A DNA stretch of 64,000 nucleotides, from NCBI RefSeq assembly GCF_008642315.1, contig NZ_CP029192.1, forward strand, positions 496,001 to 560,000, read 5' to 3'. Shown here in pieces: positions 1 through 8,204 of this stretch; the stretch's first letter is position 1; every line of letters begins with the position of its first letter. Source of the DNA: Streptomyces venezuelae (GTDB lineage Bacteria; Actinomycetota; Actinomycetes; Streptomycetales; Streptomycetaceae). The notes below the pieces were generated by a model, which was given only the letters and a program-made list of their open reading frames with translations, was not told the origin of the DNA and ran no database searches. The position numbers and the translations under genes are program-made.

Positions 1-716
1 CAGGTGGGGTGGGTGGCGGCGATCTTCGCGAAGGCGTCGATGAGCCGGTCGTAGCGTTTGACGGCGACGAGCCGGCCTGCGGCGACGATGACGTTCGAGC
101 GCAGGTCCGAGGGCTCGACGGCGGGTTGGGGGACGCTGTTGGGAATGCAGAGGATGCGGGCCGGTACGTCCGGCAGCGCCCGGCGGTACTGTGCGGCGTC
201 GGCGCCGGACACGGTCACGAAGGCGTCCAGTTGGGCGATCGCCTTGTTCTGGTGCGCACGTAACGTGGGGTTGTGGGCGTCCAGGCTCAGGTGCTCCTGG
301 CCAATTCGCAGGTACCGGTTCTGGCCGTCGCGGGCGAGGTAGCCGTTGAGGTCGGGGCGGGTGGCGATCACCACGTCGGCGTCCGTCCCGCGCAGCCACT
401 CACCGATGCGTTCGTCCTGCAAGGCGGAGTAGGGCAGGCGCGCGGAGTTCGCGGCGGCGCCGGTGTCCGGGAACATCGTGCACGGTTGAGCGGTGAGCGG
501 GTGGCCGCCTTCGTAGGCGGGGCTTTCCGCGCGCATGTCGATGAGCGGGGTCAGCGTCACCCGTTCATCGAGGACGAGTTCAGTTCGGTCGCTGACCTGG
601 TGGACGGTCACGACCTCGACGTCGTGCCGGTCGGCGAGTGCGCGCGACAGATTGACGGTGGCGCGGATCGTCCCCCCGATGCCGTAGGCATTGTTGATCA
701 AAAACGCGATCTTCAC
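1..716 (-). CDS. Glycosyltransferase family 4, N-terminal part (runs off the left edge)
   Basis: This is a partial gene: about 238 codons read leftwards from a GTG at 716-714 and continue past base 1. The start reads VKIAFLINNAYGIGGT, the typical first beta strand and glycine-rich loop of GT-B fold (GT4) glycosyltransferases. A segment near the edge, VIVAAGRLVAVKRYDRLIDAF, matches the start of the second Rossmann domain, where the nucleotide-sugar donor binds. The family transfers sugars from NDP-sugars to cell-wall or small-molecule acceptors; the acceptor here is unknown. There is no signal peptide, so the enzyme is probably cytosolic or membrane-associated. I see no strong Shine-Dalgarno, so the start is likely but not proven. 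Confidence 0.8.
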   Translation of the reverse strand, partial: MKIAFLINNAYGIGGTIRATVNLSRALADRHDVEVVTVHQVSDRTELVLDERVTLTPLIDMRAESPAYEGGHPLTAQPCTMFPDTGAAANSARLPYSALQDERIGEWLRGTDADVVIATRPDLNGYLARDGQNRYLRIGQEHLSLDAHNPTLRAHQNKAIAQLDAFVTVSGADAAQYRRALPDVPARILCIPNSVPQPAVEPSDLRSNVIVAAGRLVAVKRYDRLIDAFAKIAATHPT

Positions 717-1385
717 TCTGTTTACTTCCCCCGGCGCAGCCACCCCGGTCAGGGGCGTGCGCCATCAGCCCTGCGTGGGAGTGCGCGCCGCGCAGGACGT
801 GTTCCGGTCGCTTGTCCTCTGCCAGCCGTGCCGCGTACGGATGCGTGCCGTACGCATGGATCGCACAAGGTCACGACGCTGCGGATTTGCCGCGCGACGT
901 GCGGTATTTCGTGGCGAAGGTGGCCATGGAACGCGCCCCCCGCGGTTCCGTCGGCATGTGAATACCTTCATTCAAATCCACAGGGTGTTCACATGTCCAG
1001 TACGACGTAACGGGTGAATGCACCAGATTCAGGGCATGTCACCCCACCCAGCAGCCCCGCTTTCACCCAGCGAGGGCTGCAATCATGGAGAAACAGTGAA
1101 GATCCGGAAGCCCTCCGTCAGGGTTGCCCAGCAATGCATGACGGACGCATAACAGATCCCTGAAATGTTATTCAGCGGAGATATCCAACTAGGCTGAATA
1201 TCCTGCGCGAGAGCGCAGTGCTCCTATGACTAAAGAGTTGGTGAGGTCCTCGAGGCACGGCCGGCCGAGGAAGCCGACTTGGCGCGGCGCCGCGTCGGTG
1301 ACGAATGCGGGGAGCGGTCTGCCCACGGGCACACGGTCGACCTCGTCAGGTTGACCCCTCAGGATTCCACCCGACGATTGCTCTG
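717..1385. other. Long intergenic region
   Basis: I find no convincing gene here on either strand. Reading frames in this stretch have poor codon usage. The first bases upstream of the glycosyltransferase should hold its promoter, but I cannot pick out a clear -35/-10 pair. The region ends at a degraded DUF6221-like remnant (1386-1448). Confidence 0.5.
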
Positions 1386-1448
1386 CATGTGGCTCTGCAC
1401 GACCCAACCCGCGTTCTGCGCGAGGTCGAAGCGAAGCGGCGCATACTG
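1386..1448 (+). pseudogene. Short remnant of a DUF6221-like protein
   Basis: Twenty-one codons read HVALHDPTRVLREVEAKRRI plus L. This closely resembles the conserved H-x-x-x-HDP-x-RVL-x-E-V-x-A-KR-x-IL helix of the small actinobacterial DUF6221 proteins. The flanking sequence in this frame does not look like the rest of that family, so I read it as a relic left by deletion. It rests on one conserved stretch only. Confidence 0.5.
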
Positions 1449-1554
1449 GCCCGCCCCGCCCCTGCCCCCTGGCCGTGCGTCGGGGAGCCCCCGAGTCACC
1501 CCGGCAATGGCAGCCCGGAAACTGCACCGGGCCAGGGGCTGTAACCAGCAGGGT

Positions 1555-1761
1555 TCAGACCCCGGGTCCCCCCACGTTCTGGTTCCTGGCGTTCAACCCG
1601 CCGAGGCCCTGCGCCAACCCCTGCTCAGCCGCCCCGCGCTCCAGCGCGCCGCGCTCCCCCGCGCCCCCTCGGCGCCGCAGTACGAGCCAGCACGCTCCCA
1701 TCGCAGCCGCGGCCACGACCAGCACAGCAACAATGACCATCACGCGTCCCCCAGTCCTCAT
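1555..1761 (-). CDS. Small single-pass membrane protein (hypothetical)
   Basis: A 68-codon frame begins MRTGGRVMVIVAVLVVAAAA, giving one N-terminal hydrophobic segment (about residues 8-26) that ends in LVLRRR. That is the positive-inside pattern of a single transmembrane anchor. A Gly/Ala/Glu-rich soluble tail follows, ending in an Asn-containing stretch. I do not recognise the family. A start 7 codons further in (MVIV) is also possible. Codon third positions are GC-rich. The short length and lack of relatives keep confidence low. Confidence 0.4.
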   Translation of the reverse strand: MRTGGRVMVIVAVLVVAAAAMGACWLVLRRRGGAGERGALERGAAEQGLAQGLGGLNARNQNVGGPGV

Positions 1762-1852
1762 CGGTACGGCGGCGCCGTCACACGGCCCGCCTTGATCCAC
1801 AGTGTCGCCGAACACACGGTTCTAGGAAAAGCGGACATGCCGCAGGCCGGTG

Positions 1853-2416
1853 TCAACTACGGGAGGGCCGCGCCTGATTGCGCACGTGGAAGCGGAGCAT
1901 CGTGACGGCGCCCGACTGGGTGTTGGCGAAAGGCTCCAGGTCGATCCTGCCGAGGCTCGGGGGCGAGAAGCGGACGCCGTCGCCGAGCAACACCGGCAGG
2001 ACGTACACCAGGACCTCGTCGACGAGCCCGCGCCGCAGGCACTGGGCAGCCACATCGGCACCAAGGATCTCCACGTTCTTGCCGCCCGCGGCGTCGCGTG
2101 CCGTGGCGACGGCTTCCTCGATGCCACACGTGAGGAACGTGACGGCGGGGTCAGGCTCGTCGGGCGGCTCGTGAGTGAGGACGAACTGCGCTCCCCCGTC
2201 GTAGGCGGCGTCCTGCTCGGCCATCCGCTTGGCGACCTCATATGTGCCCCGGCCGACGAGCATGGCACCCGTGGCCGCCATGACCTCGGGGAACGCGTCC
2301 GCAGTCAGATACTCGAAGATCCAGTCCATCGCGTGGTCAGGACCGGCGATGAACCCGTCCAGCGACATCGCCCTGTTCACGACCACTTTGCCGGTGCCGG
2401 TGCTCACATCGCTCAT
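1853..2416 (-). CDS. Dihydrofolate reductase-family protein (RibD C-terminal domain)
   Basis: The 187-aa protein has the fold signature of the RibD-C/DHFR-like reductases: an N-terminal VVVNRAMSLDGFIAGP strand, then MLVGRGTYE, and a C-terminal GLVDEVLVYVLPVLLGDG. Such proteins are NAD(P)H-dependent reductases of unassigned substrate, and many Streptomyces carry several paralogues. The ATG at 2416 is preceded by GGAGAAG, a good ribosome binding site, so I prefer it to in-frame starts further upstream. It is transcribed divergently from the SDR gene at 2593. The perfect palindrome between them could control both. Cytosolic. Confidence 0.85.
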   Translation of the reverse strand: MSDVSTGTGKVVVNRAMSLDGFIAGPDHAMDWIFEYLTADAFPEVMAATGAMLVGRGTYEVAKRMAEQDAAYDGGAQFVLTHEPPDEPDPAVTFLTCGIEEAVATARDAAGGKNVEILGADVAAQCLRRGLVDEVLVYVLPVLLGDGVRFSPPSLGRIDLEPFANTQSGAVTMLRFHVRNQARPSRS

Positions 2417-2494
2417 GCGTCTTCTCCGTGGATTGTGGAGGTCCGAGGTCAAATCCCCGGCACGGTCGCCGCGCACGGGGGCGGCGCGCACTTG

Positions 2495-2512
2495 CTTGGA
2501 GTGCACTCCAAG
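2495..2512. promoter_or_regulatory. MerR-type operator and promoter (perfect 18-bp palindrome)
   Basis: CTTGGAGTGCACTCCAAG is a perfect palindrome. It lies between a candidate -35 (TTGCTT, 2492-2497) and -10 (TAGCGT, 2517-2522) with a 19-bp spacer, the over-long spacing typical of MerR-activated promoters. The half-site CTTGGAGT also resembles operators of the aldehyde-responsive NmlR/AdhR subgroup. The promoter faces the SDR gene at 2593. No MerR gene is adjacent; the only one in the window is at 44.5 kb. Confidence 0.7.
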
Positions 2513-2592
2513 GTCCTAGCGTCTCGACAGCTGAACCGAAACACCCAACGCGTCGACGCATCGTCCCGCACGACCAACTGGACAGGTTGCAA

Positions 2593-3387
2593 ATGGTAGA
2601 CAACCAATTCACCACGCATACGGAACTCTTCGATCTGCGAGGAAAGCGCGCACTCGTCACCGGTGGCACCCGAGGCATCGGCATGATGATCGCGCGGGGC
2701 CTTCTCCAGGCGGGCGTCCGCGTGGTCATCAGCTCACGCAACGCAGAGGCGTGCGCTGAGGCGCAGGAACATCTGTCCAAGTTCGGTGACGTACGGGCCA
2801 TCCCCGCCGACCTGTCCCGCCACGACGAGTGTCGGCGCCTGTCCGACCTCGTCACCGCCGACTCGGAGCGCCTCGACATCCTCGTCAACAACGCGGGCAC
2901 GATGTGGGACGAGCCGCTGGAGACGTTCCCGGACGCGGCCTGGGACTCGGTTGTCAACCTCAACCTGAAGTCGCCGTTCTGGCTGGTCCAGGCGCTGCTG
3001 CCCGCACTTCGCAGGGCCGGCACCGCCGACGATCCCTCGCGGATCATCAACATCGGCAGCATCGCCGCCATCCACATCCCCCAGCGGCCCAACTACTCGT
3101 ACTCCAGCAGCAAGGCCGCACTGCATCAACTCACCCGAGTGCTCGCCAAGGAACTGGGACCGCAGCACGTCACCGTGAACGCCGTGGCACCGGGACCGTT
3201 CCCCTCGGCGATGATGGCTGAGACCCTCGACGAGTTGGGCGAGGCGATCGCGGCGTCGGCCCCACTGCGCCGGATCGGCCGCGACGACGACATGGCGGGT
3301 GTCGCCGTGTTCCTCGCCAGCCGGGCAGGTGCATACCTGACAGGCACCGTGATCCCCGTGGACGGCGGCATCGCCACCACCGCGTAG
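2593..3387 (+). CDS. SDR-family NAD(P)-dependent oxidoreductase (RhlG/FabG-like)
   Basis: The 264-aa protein is a classical short-chain dehydrogenase/reductase. It has the cofactor motif VTGGTRGIG at residues 16-24, NNAG in the middle, the catalytic Ser of NIGSIA, and the YSYSSSKAAL active-site Tyr/Lys. It ends with the typical PVDGG tail. It should reduce a ketone or oxidise an alcohol with NAD(P). The pattern is closest to the RhlG/FabG-like group, but the substrate is unknown. The ATG at 2593 puts the cofactor loop at the normal distance from the N-terminus. The MerR-type operator/promoter lies about 80 bp upstream, so induction by an aldehyde or electrophile is plausible. Confidence 0.9.
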   Translation: MVDNQFTTHTELFDLRGKRALVTGGTRGIGMMIARGLLQAGVRVVISSRNAEACAEAQEHLSKFGDVRAIPADLSRHDECRRLSDLVTADSERLDILVNNAGTMWDEPLETFPDAAWDSVVNLNLKSPFWLVQALLPALRRAGTADDPSRIINIGSIAAIHIPQRPNYSYSSSKAALHQLTRVLAKELGPQHVTVNAVAPGPFPSAMMAETLDELGEAIAASAPLRRIGRDDDMAGVAVFLASRAGAYLTGTVIPVDGGIATTA

Positions 3388-3426
3388 GCCGCCCCGACCG
3401 CCGAAGCCCAATAGGGAGGAGCCGCG

Positions 3427-3459
3427 TGCGGTCGAGTGCGGGATCAACCGTCTCAAGCG
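3427..3459 (+). mobile_element. 33-bp relic of an IS5-type transposase
   Basis: These 33 bases are identical to bases 38118-38150 (opposite strand), inside the intact transposase at 38 kb. They encode its [11 protein letters not shown] motif. Nothing else of the element remains. The last codons and stop of the TetR gene at 3453-4220 lie inside this relic, so the regulator's original 3' end was probably lost to an insertion/deletion event. Confidence 0.8.
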
Positions 3460-4220
3460 GACCCCACCCGTCCCCGTGGCGTGCCCGGCGCGAGTCCGCC
3501 CAGTAGCGCCGTGAGCGTGAAGTCGAAGCGCTCGTGGGGGTCACCGGAGGTGAGCTCGTCGATGTGGGCGACGGTGCTCGGGAACGTATCGCCGGGCAGC
3601 ATCCGGTACCGCTCCACCAGCGCGTCGCGGTCCAGGACGCGCTGGTCGGCCCCGCTCGCGGGGTCGTGCCGCAGCGACACCTCGAAGCAGTAGGCCGAGA
3701 CGTAGAGGAACGCGGCGTCGATCGCCCATGCCGCGGACTGCGGCGGCACCCCCGCCGCCAGCAGAATGGTCAGCATGCCTTCGCTCAGCCGCAGAGCGTC
3801 CAGGCTGTTCGGGGCGGCGGCCAGCGCCGCCCGCGAGATGCCGGGGTAGCGCAGGTACTCGTCGCGCAGCTCCCGGCAGATGTCGAGCATCTGCTCGGTC
3901 CACCGCGCGGGGTCGGGCTCCGGCACCGTGACCCTGGCGCAGACCTCGCTGATCATCAGCTCGTCCAGCTCCGCCTTGTTGCGTACGTGTGCGTACAACG
4001 ACGCCGGACCGGTCTGCAGCGCGGCGGCCACCCGGCGCATCGTCAGGGCATCGAAGCCCTCGGACTCGACGAGGCCGAACGCCGCGTCCATGATCCGCGC
4101 GACCGTGATCGGAGCCTTTCCGGATCGGGACGCGGTCCTGCCCGACTCGCCCAGCGCCGCGATCTTCGCCGCCCACTCGTCGTGCGTCTCCGCGCGATCC
4201 GAAGCCCGTCCGTTGCCCAT
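3453..4220 (-). CDS. TetR/AcrR-family repressor
   Basis: The 255-aa protein has a TetR-type helix-turn-helix: ITVARIMDAAFGLVESEGF, then MRRVAAAL and TGPASLYAHVRNKAEL, followed by an all-helical ligand-binding half. It is divergent from the MFS exporter at 4324, the classic arrangement for a drug-responsive repressor controlling its pump. Three copies of a GAAC(A/G)GTGTTC operator lie between the two genes. The ATG at 4220 gives the usual N-terminal length for this subgroup; more upstream starts would run through the operators. The last residues are encoded by IS-derived sequence, which may have replaced the native C-terminus. Confidence 0.88.
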   Translation of the reverse strand: MGNGRASDRAETHDEWAAKIAALGESGRTASRSGKAPITVARIMDAAFGLVESEGFDALTMRRVAAALQTGPASLYAHVRNKAELDELMISEVCARVTVPEPDPARWTEQMLDICRELRDEYLRYPGISRAALAAAPNSLDALRLSEGMLTILLAAGVPPQSAAWAIDAAFLYVSAYCFEVSLRHDPASGADQRVLDRDALVERYRMLPGDTFPSTVAHIDELTSGDPHERFDFTLTALLGGLAPGTPRGRVGSA

Positions 4221-4241
4221 GACCCCAGCATAGCTTGACCC

Positions 4242-4288
4242 GAACAGTGTTCCTCTGTAGAACGGTGTTCGCGTGACGAACAGTGTTC
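4242..4288. promoter_or_regulatory. Three evenly spaced TetR operators
   Basis: The 11-bp near-palindromes GAACAGTGTTC (4242-4252), GAACGGTGTTC (4260-4270) and GAACAGTGTTC (4278-4288) start exactly 18 bp apart. This places successive sites on nearly the same DNA face. They fill the gap between the TetR start (4220) and the exporter start (4324), so they probably repress both genes. Confidence 0.8.
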
Positions 4289-4323
4289 GTCCGTCGCATC
4301 GCGCTCCTGCTGAGAGGGATCTC

Positions 4324-5910
4324 ATGTCTTCCCCACCTGTCGCCCCGCCCCGCCCCTTCCGTTCCCTGCGCGAGGCGTGGATGGCCCTGACCGGGCTCTC
4401 GGCGGCCTTCCTCTTCGAGATGATGAGCAACACCGTCCTCAACGTCGCCCTCCCCACGATCGGCCGCGACCTGGCGGCCCCGACGGCCGCCCTGCAGTGG
4501 GTCACCAACGGCTACTCGGTCGTGTTCGGTGCGCTGATGCTCGTGTTCGGCGTGATCGCCGACCGGCTCGGCCGTCGCCGGGTGATGCTCGTCGGGCTGG
4601 CCCTGCTCGGCGGAGCGAGCCTTGCGTCGGTGGCCGTCACCAGCACCGGCGAGCTGATCGCCGTCCGTGCCGTGATGGGCCTCGCCGCCGCGATGACCAC
4701 GCCGATGACCATGGCGATGGCGTTCCGGTTGTTCGATACGGAGGGCCTGCGGGTCCGGGCCATCACCCTGATCTCCACCGTGGGCATGGTCGGGCTCGCG
4801 ATCGGGCCGACCGTGGGCGGCTTCGTGCTCTCCTTCGCCCCGTGGCAGGTCCTGCTGCTGGTCAACGTACCGATCGTGGCGCTCGCGATCATCGGTATCC
4901 GCGTCGGCGTACCGGCCGACGACCCGGCCGACCTGCACCGCGCGCCCGCGGACCTGACCGGCGGCGCACTCGGCACGGCGACGATCGTGCTCGCGCTCGT
5001 CGCACCCACCCTCTTCGCGGACTCGGGGGCCGGCTCGTGGGCGCCGTGGGCCGCCGCCGCGGGGTTCGCCGTGGCGGCGGTCCTGTTCGTCGTACGCGAG
5101 CGCTCGACCCGGCACCCCCTGCTCGACCTCGCACTCGTCGCTCGGCCACGGGTCTCCGGCGGCCTCGCCTACAAGGCGGCGTCAGGACTCGCGAACGCCG
5201 GTCTCGCCTACCTGGTGACGCTGCAACTGCAGCTGGACTGGGGCTGGTCGCCCGCGCTCGCGTCCGTCGGCATGCTGCCTCAGGTCGTCGTACTGATCGC
5301 GGGCGGCCCATTCGTCCACCGGTTCGTCGAACGGGCCGGCATCGACCGGGCCGCCTGGCTCAGCGCGGGCTCGGTCGTGGCCGGTCTCGCGGTCTATACG
5401 CTCTCCGGCCGCCTCGGCTACCCGTGGGTGGCGGCCGCGCTGGTCCTCGTGGCCGCCGGTATGCGGGTCGTCGGCGCCGCGGCCGGCGTGAACGTGCTCA
5501 ACGGCCTGCCCCGCAACCGCACGTCCACGGGGGCCGCGCTGGTCGACACCGCCGCCGAGGTCACCGCCGCGGTCGGAGTCGCCGTGGTCGGCACGGTGCT
5601 CGCCGCGGTGTTCGTCGGGAACGTCACCGCGGGGAACTGGAGCCCTGAGCAGACCGAGCAGTTCCGGGAAGCGGTCACCGTCTCCGGAACCGTGCTCACC
5701 CTCGTGTCCGCGGGCCTGGTCGGCTGGGCGATCCGACGCACACGGCCAGCCGTCGAAGCGAGCGGCGAGCAGCAAGCCGGGGCCCCTTCAGCGGAACCCT
5801 CAGAACCCGCGAAACCCTCAGAACCCGGGGAACGCGCAGAAGCCACAGAAGCCACAGAGCCCGCAGAGCCCGCAGAAGCCACAGAAGCCTCCGCGACCCG
5901 GACGACCTGA
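4324..5910 (+). CDS. MFS drug exporter (DHA2, 14-TM type)
   Basis: The 528-aa integral membrane protein matches the 14-helix DHA2 drug:H+ antiporters. It shows NVALPTIGRDL in helix 1, LQWVTNGYSVVFGALML in helix 2, the motif-A loop GVIADRLGRRRVM, and a motif-C-like segment with GPTVGG in helix 5. It is expected to pump a hydrophobic compound out of the cell. The ATG at 4324 has a GAGAGG-like site upstream; an earlier GTG at 4273 would fall inside the operators. The last roughly 45 residues are a low-complexity Glu/Ala/Pro/Thr tail of short repeats. The gene is divergent from its likely repressor. Confidence 0.9.
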   Translation: MSSPPVAPPRPFRSLREAWMALTGLSAAFLFEMMSNTVLNVALPTIGRDLAAPTAALQWVTNGYSVVFGALMLVFGVIADRLGRRRVMLVGLALLGGASLASVAVTSTGELIAVRAVMGLAAAMTTPMTMAMAFRLFDTEGLRVRAITLISTVGMVGLAIGPTVGGFVLSFAPWQVLLLVNVPIVALAIIGIRVGVPADDPADLHRAPADLTGGALGTATIVLALVAPTLFADSGAGSWAPWAAAAGFAVAAVLFVVRERSTRHPLLDLALVARPRVSGGLAYKAASGLANAGLAYLVTLQLQLDWGWSPALASVGMLPQVVVLIAGGPFVHRFVERAGIDRAAWLSAGSVVAGLAVYTLSGRLGYPWVAAALVLVAAGMRVVGAAAGVNVLNGLPRNRTSTGAALVDTAAEVTAAVGVAVVGTVLAAVFVGNVTAGNWSPEQTEQFREAVTVSGTVLTLVSAGLVGWAIRRTRPAVEASGEQQAGAPSAEPSEPAKPSEPGERAEATEATEPAEPAEATEASATRTT

Positions 5911-5966
5911 CACGAGCGCGCGGCAAGCTCGGCAGCAGCTCCTGGGAGCACCGGGGATCCCTGCCC

Positions 5967-8204
5967 TCACCGCCCCCCACCCGCCCCCCTCTGCCGCACC
6001 ACAGCCACCCTCCGATACACCTCGACCGCCTCCGCCCCCCGCCCCAGCTGTTCCAGGCAGTGGGCCTCGTCGTTGTGGCTGGCGAGGGTGTCGGGGTGGT
6101 CGGGGCCCAGCACCCGTTCGCGGGACGTGGCCACCCTGCGGTACTCCGCGAGCGCGTCGGTCCAGCGGCCGAGCCAGCCTAGGCCGACCGCGACCTCGCG
6201 GCGGCTGACGAGGGTGTCGGGGTGGTCGGGGCCCAGCACCCGTTCGCGGATGGCGCACACGTCGCGGGCCTCCGCGAGCGCCTCCTCCCAGCGGCCGAGC
6301 CGCCCCAGGTTCACGCCGAGCCCGTGGCGGGCCCTGAGCGTCTCGGGGTCGGCGGGGCCGTTGACGCGGGTGCGGTCGTCGATGAGGTGGCGGTAGAGGT
6401 CGAGGGCCTCGTTGCTGCGGCCGAGCCGGCCCAGGCTGATGCCGACCTCGTAGCGGGCGGTGAGCGTGTCGGGGTGGTCGGGCCCCAGCGCCCGTACGCG
6501 GGCGTCGGCGACCTCCCGGTAGGTTTGGAGAGCCTCCGTCCAGCGACCCAACTGGCCGAGTGCGTAGGCGACTTCGTAGCGTGTGACCAGCGTGTCGGGG
6601 TGCGCCGGGCCGAGGACACGCGCGCGGGCCGCGGCCACTTCCTCGGCGAGCCGGTAGGAGTCCTCCAGGCGGCCGAGGCGGCTCAGGTTGTACGCGAGGT
6701 TGTGGCGGCAGCGCAGCGTGTCCGGATGGTCGGTGCCCGCCGTGCGCTCGCGGACGGCGAGCACCGAGGTGTACGTCTGGTGGGCCTCGAAGTGCCGTCC
6801 GAGCTGGCCCAGCACGTACGCCATCTCCTGGCGCGCGGCGAGCGTCTCCGGGTGTTCGGGGCCGAGCGTGCGCTCCCTGCCCTGCGCGACGCGCGTGTAC
6901 TCGCGCAGGGCGTCGGAGGCGCGGCCGGTGCGGCTGAGCGTGAAGCCGACCTCGTACCGGCTGGCGAGGGTATCGGGGTGGTCGGGGCCCAGGGCGTGCT
7001 CGCGTTCGGCGGCGACCGAGCGGTGCACCTCGCCCGCCTCCGCCCAGCGGCCGAGCCGGCCGAGGCTGAGTCCGGCGTTGTGGCGGTTGGTGAGGGTGGC
7101 CACCAGCTCGGGCGGGGGTGTGGGGCGCTCGGTGGGCCGGGGGTCCGCGGCGCGGCGCGCGTCGATGCGCGGGATCCACTCGCCGGTCAGGCCCGCGGCC
7201 GCGTCGGGCGGAGTGGTGCGCAGCACGGCTGCGCCGCCGGCCTTGTGCCCGGTGGTCATGCCCCGGGTCCAGGAGGGCAGGCGCGCCCCGTGGCCGGGCA
7301 GCGGTTCGGCGCGGCGGACGGGTGGCGTCGCGACCGTGGGGACGTAGGTGATCGAGGTGCGTCCCGCCGCGATGCGGCGGCCCAGCTCCCGCGCGTCGTG
7401 CGGTCGCCCCTTGGGCTCCTTGGCGAGCAGGTCGAGGACGATGCGGTCGAAGTACGCGGGCAGTTCGTCGCGGTGTCTGCGGGGCGGCTCGGGTGTCGTG
7501 TCGCGGTGGCCGACCAGGACCGCCCAGGCGTCCTCCATGTCGAAGGGCGGGGCGCCGGTGGCGATCTCGTACAGCACGCATCCGAAGGAGTAGAGGTCGC
7601 TGCGCTGGTCGACGGGGTCGCCGCTGATCTGCTCGGGCGACATGTAGTGCGGGGTGCCCATCGCGATGCCCGTGCCGGTCAGGCGGGAGGTGAAGCCGAT
7701 GTCGGCGCCGAGGCGGGCGATGCCGAAGTCGCAGATCTTCACCGTGCCGTCGGCGAGCCGCATGATGTTCGCGGGCTTCAGGTCGCGGTGCACGATGCCC
7801 TGTTCGTGGGTGTACGCGAGGGCGCCCGCGACCTGGTCGGCGATGTCCACGACGTCCTCGACGGGCAGGGGGTGCTGTTTGTTGTCCTCCATGAGCTGGC
7901 TGAGGTTGCGTCCGTCGAGGAGTTCCATCACCAGGTACAGGACGCCGTCGTGCTCGCCGAAGTCGTGGACGACGGTGACGCCCCGGTGCTGGAGCGCGGC
8001 CGCGACGCGTGCCTCACGCCGGAACCGCTCGCGCAGCACGCCCGTGAACGCCTGGTCGTGCTGGGGTCCCATCGGCTTGAGGCATTTGACCGCGACCTGG
8101 CGGCCCAGCGACTCGTCGCGGGCCCGCCAGACCTCGCCCATGCCGCCGCGCCCGATCAGATCCAGGAGCCGGTAGCGGCTCTGGATCAGCCTGGTGTCCG
8201 CCAT
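5967..8204 (-). CDS. Serine/threonine protein kinase with nine TPR repeats
   Basis: The 745-aa protein starts with a complete Hanks-type kinase domain: the Gly-rich loop GRGGMGEVW at residues 18-26, catalytic Lys40 (VAVK), HRDLKPAN at 139-146, DFG at 159-161 and TPHYMSPEQ. From about residue 375 it carries nine tandem 42-residue tetratricopeptide units with the core LG(P)DHPDTL; the last is incomplete. There is no transmembrane segment or PASTA domain, so it is probably a cytosolic kinase using the TPRs to hold partners. The ATG at 8204 overlaps the 3' end of the upstream MpaB-like gene by 19 bp, suggesting translational coupling. Earlier starts give an Arg/Pro-rich, non-kinase N-terminus. 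Confidence 0.92.
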   Translation of the reverse strand: MADTRLIQSRYRLLDLIGRGGMGEVWRARDESLGRQVAVKCLKPMGPQHDQAFTGVLRERFRREARVAAALQHRGVTVVHDFGEHDGVLYLVMELLDGRNLSQLMEDNKQHPLPVEDVVDIADQVAGALAYTHEQGIVHRDLKPANIMRLADGTVKICDFGIARLGADIGFTSRLTGTGIAMGTPHYMSPEQISGDPVDQRSDLYSFGCVLYEIATGAPPFDMEDAWAVLVGHRDTTPEPPRRHRDELPAYFDRIVLDLLAKEPKGRPHDARELGRRIAAGRTSITYVPTVATPPVRRAEPLPGHGARLPSWTRGMTTGHKAGGAAVLRTTPPDAAAGLTGEWIPRIDARRAADPRPTERPTPPPELVATLTNRHNAGLSLGRLGRWAEAGEVHRSVAAEREHALGPDHPDTLASRYEVGFTLSRTGRASDALREYTRVAQGRERTLGPEHPETLAARQEMAYVLGQLGRHFEAHQTYTSVLAVRERTAGTDHPDTLRCRHNLAYNLSRLGRLEDSYRLAEEVAAARARVLGPAHPDTLVTRYEVAYALGQLGRWTEALQTYREVADARVRALGPDHPDTLTARYEVGISLGRLGRSNEALDLYRHLIDDRTRVNGPADPETLRARHGLGVNLGRLGRWEEALAEARDVCAIRERVLGPDHPDTLVSRREVAVGLGWLGRWTDALAEYRRVATSRERVLGPDHPDTLASHNDEAHCLEQLGRGAEAVEVYRRVAVVRQRGAGGGR

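Noticed and set aside
273..1010. Long plus-strand reading frame opposite the glycosyltransferase
   Set aside because: It mirrors the codons of the minus-strand gene and has Arg/Gly/Ala-rich, non-protein-like composition; it is a shadow.
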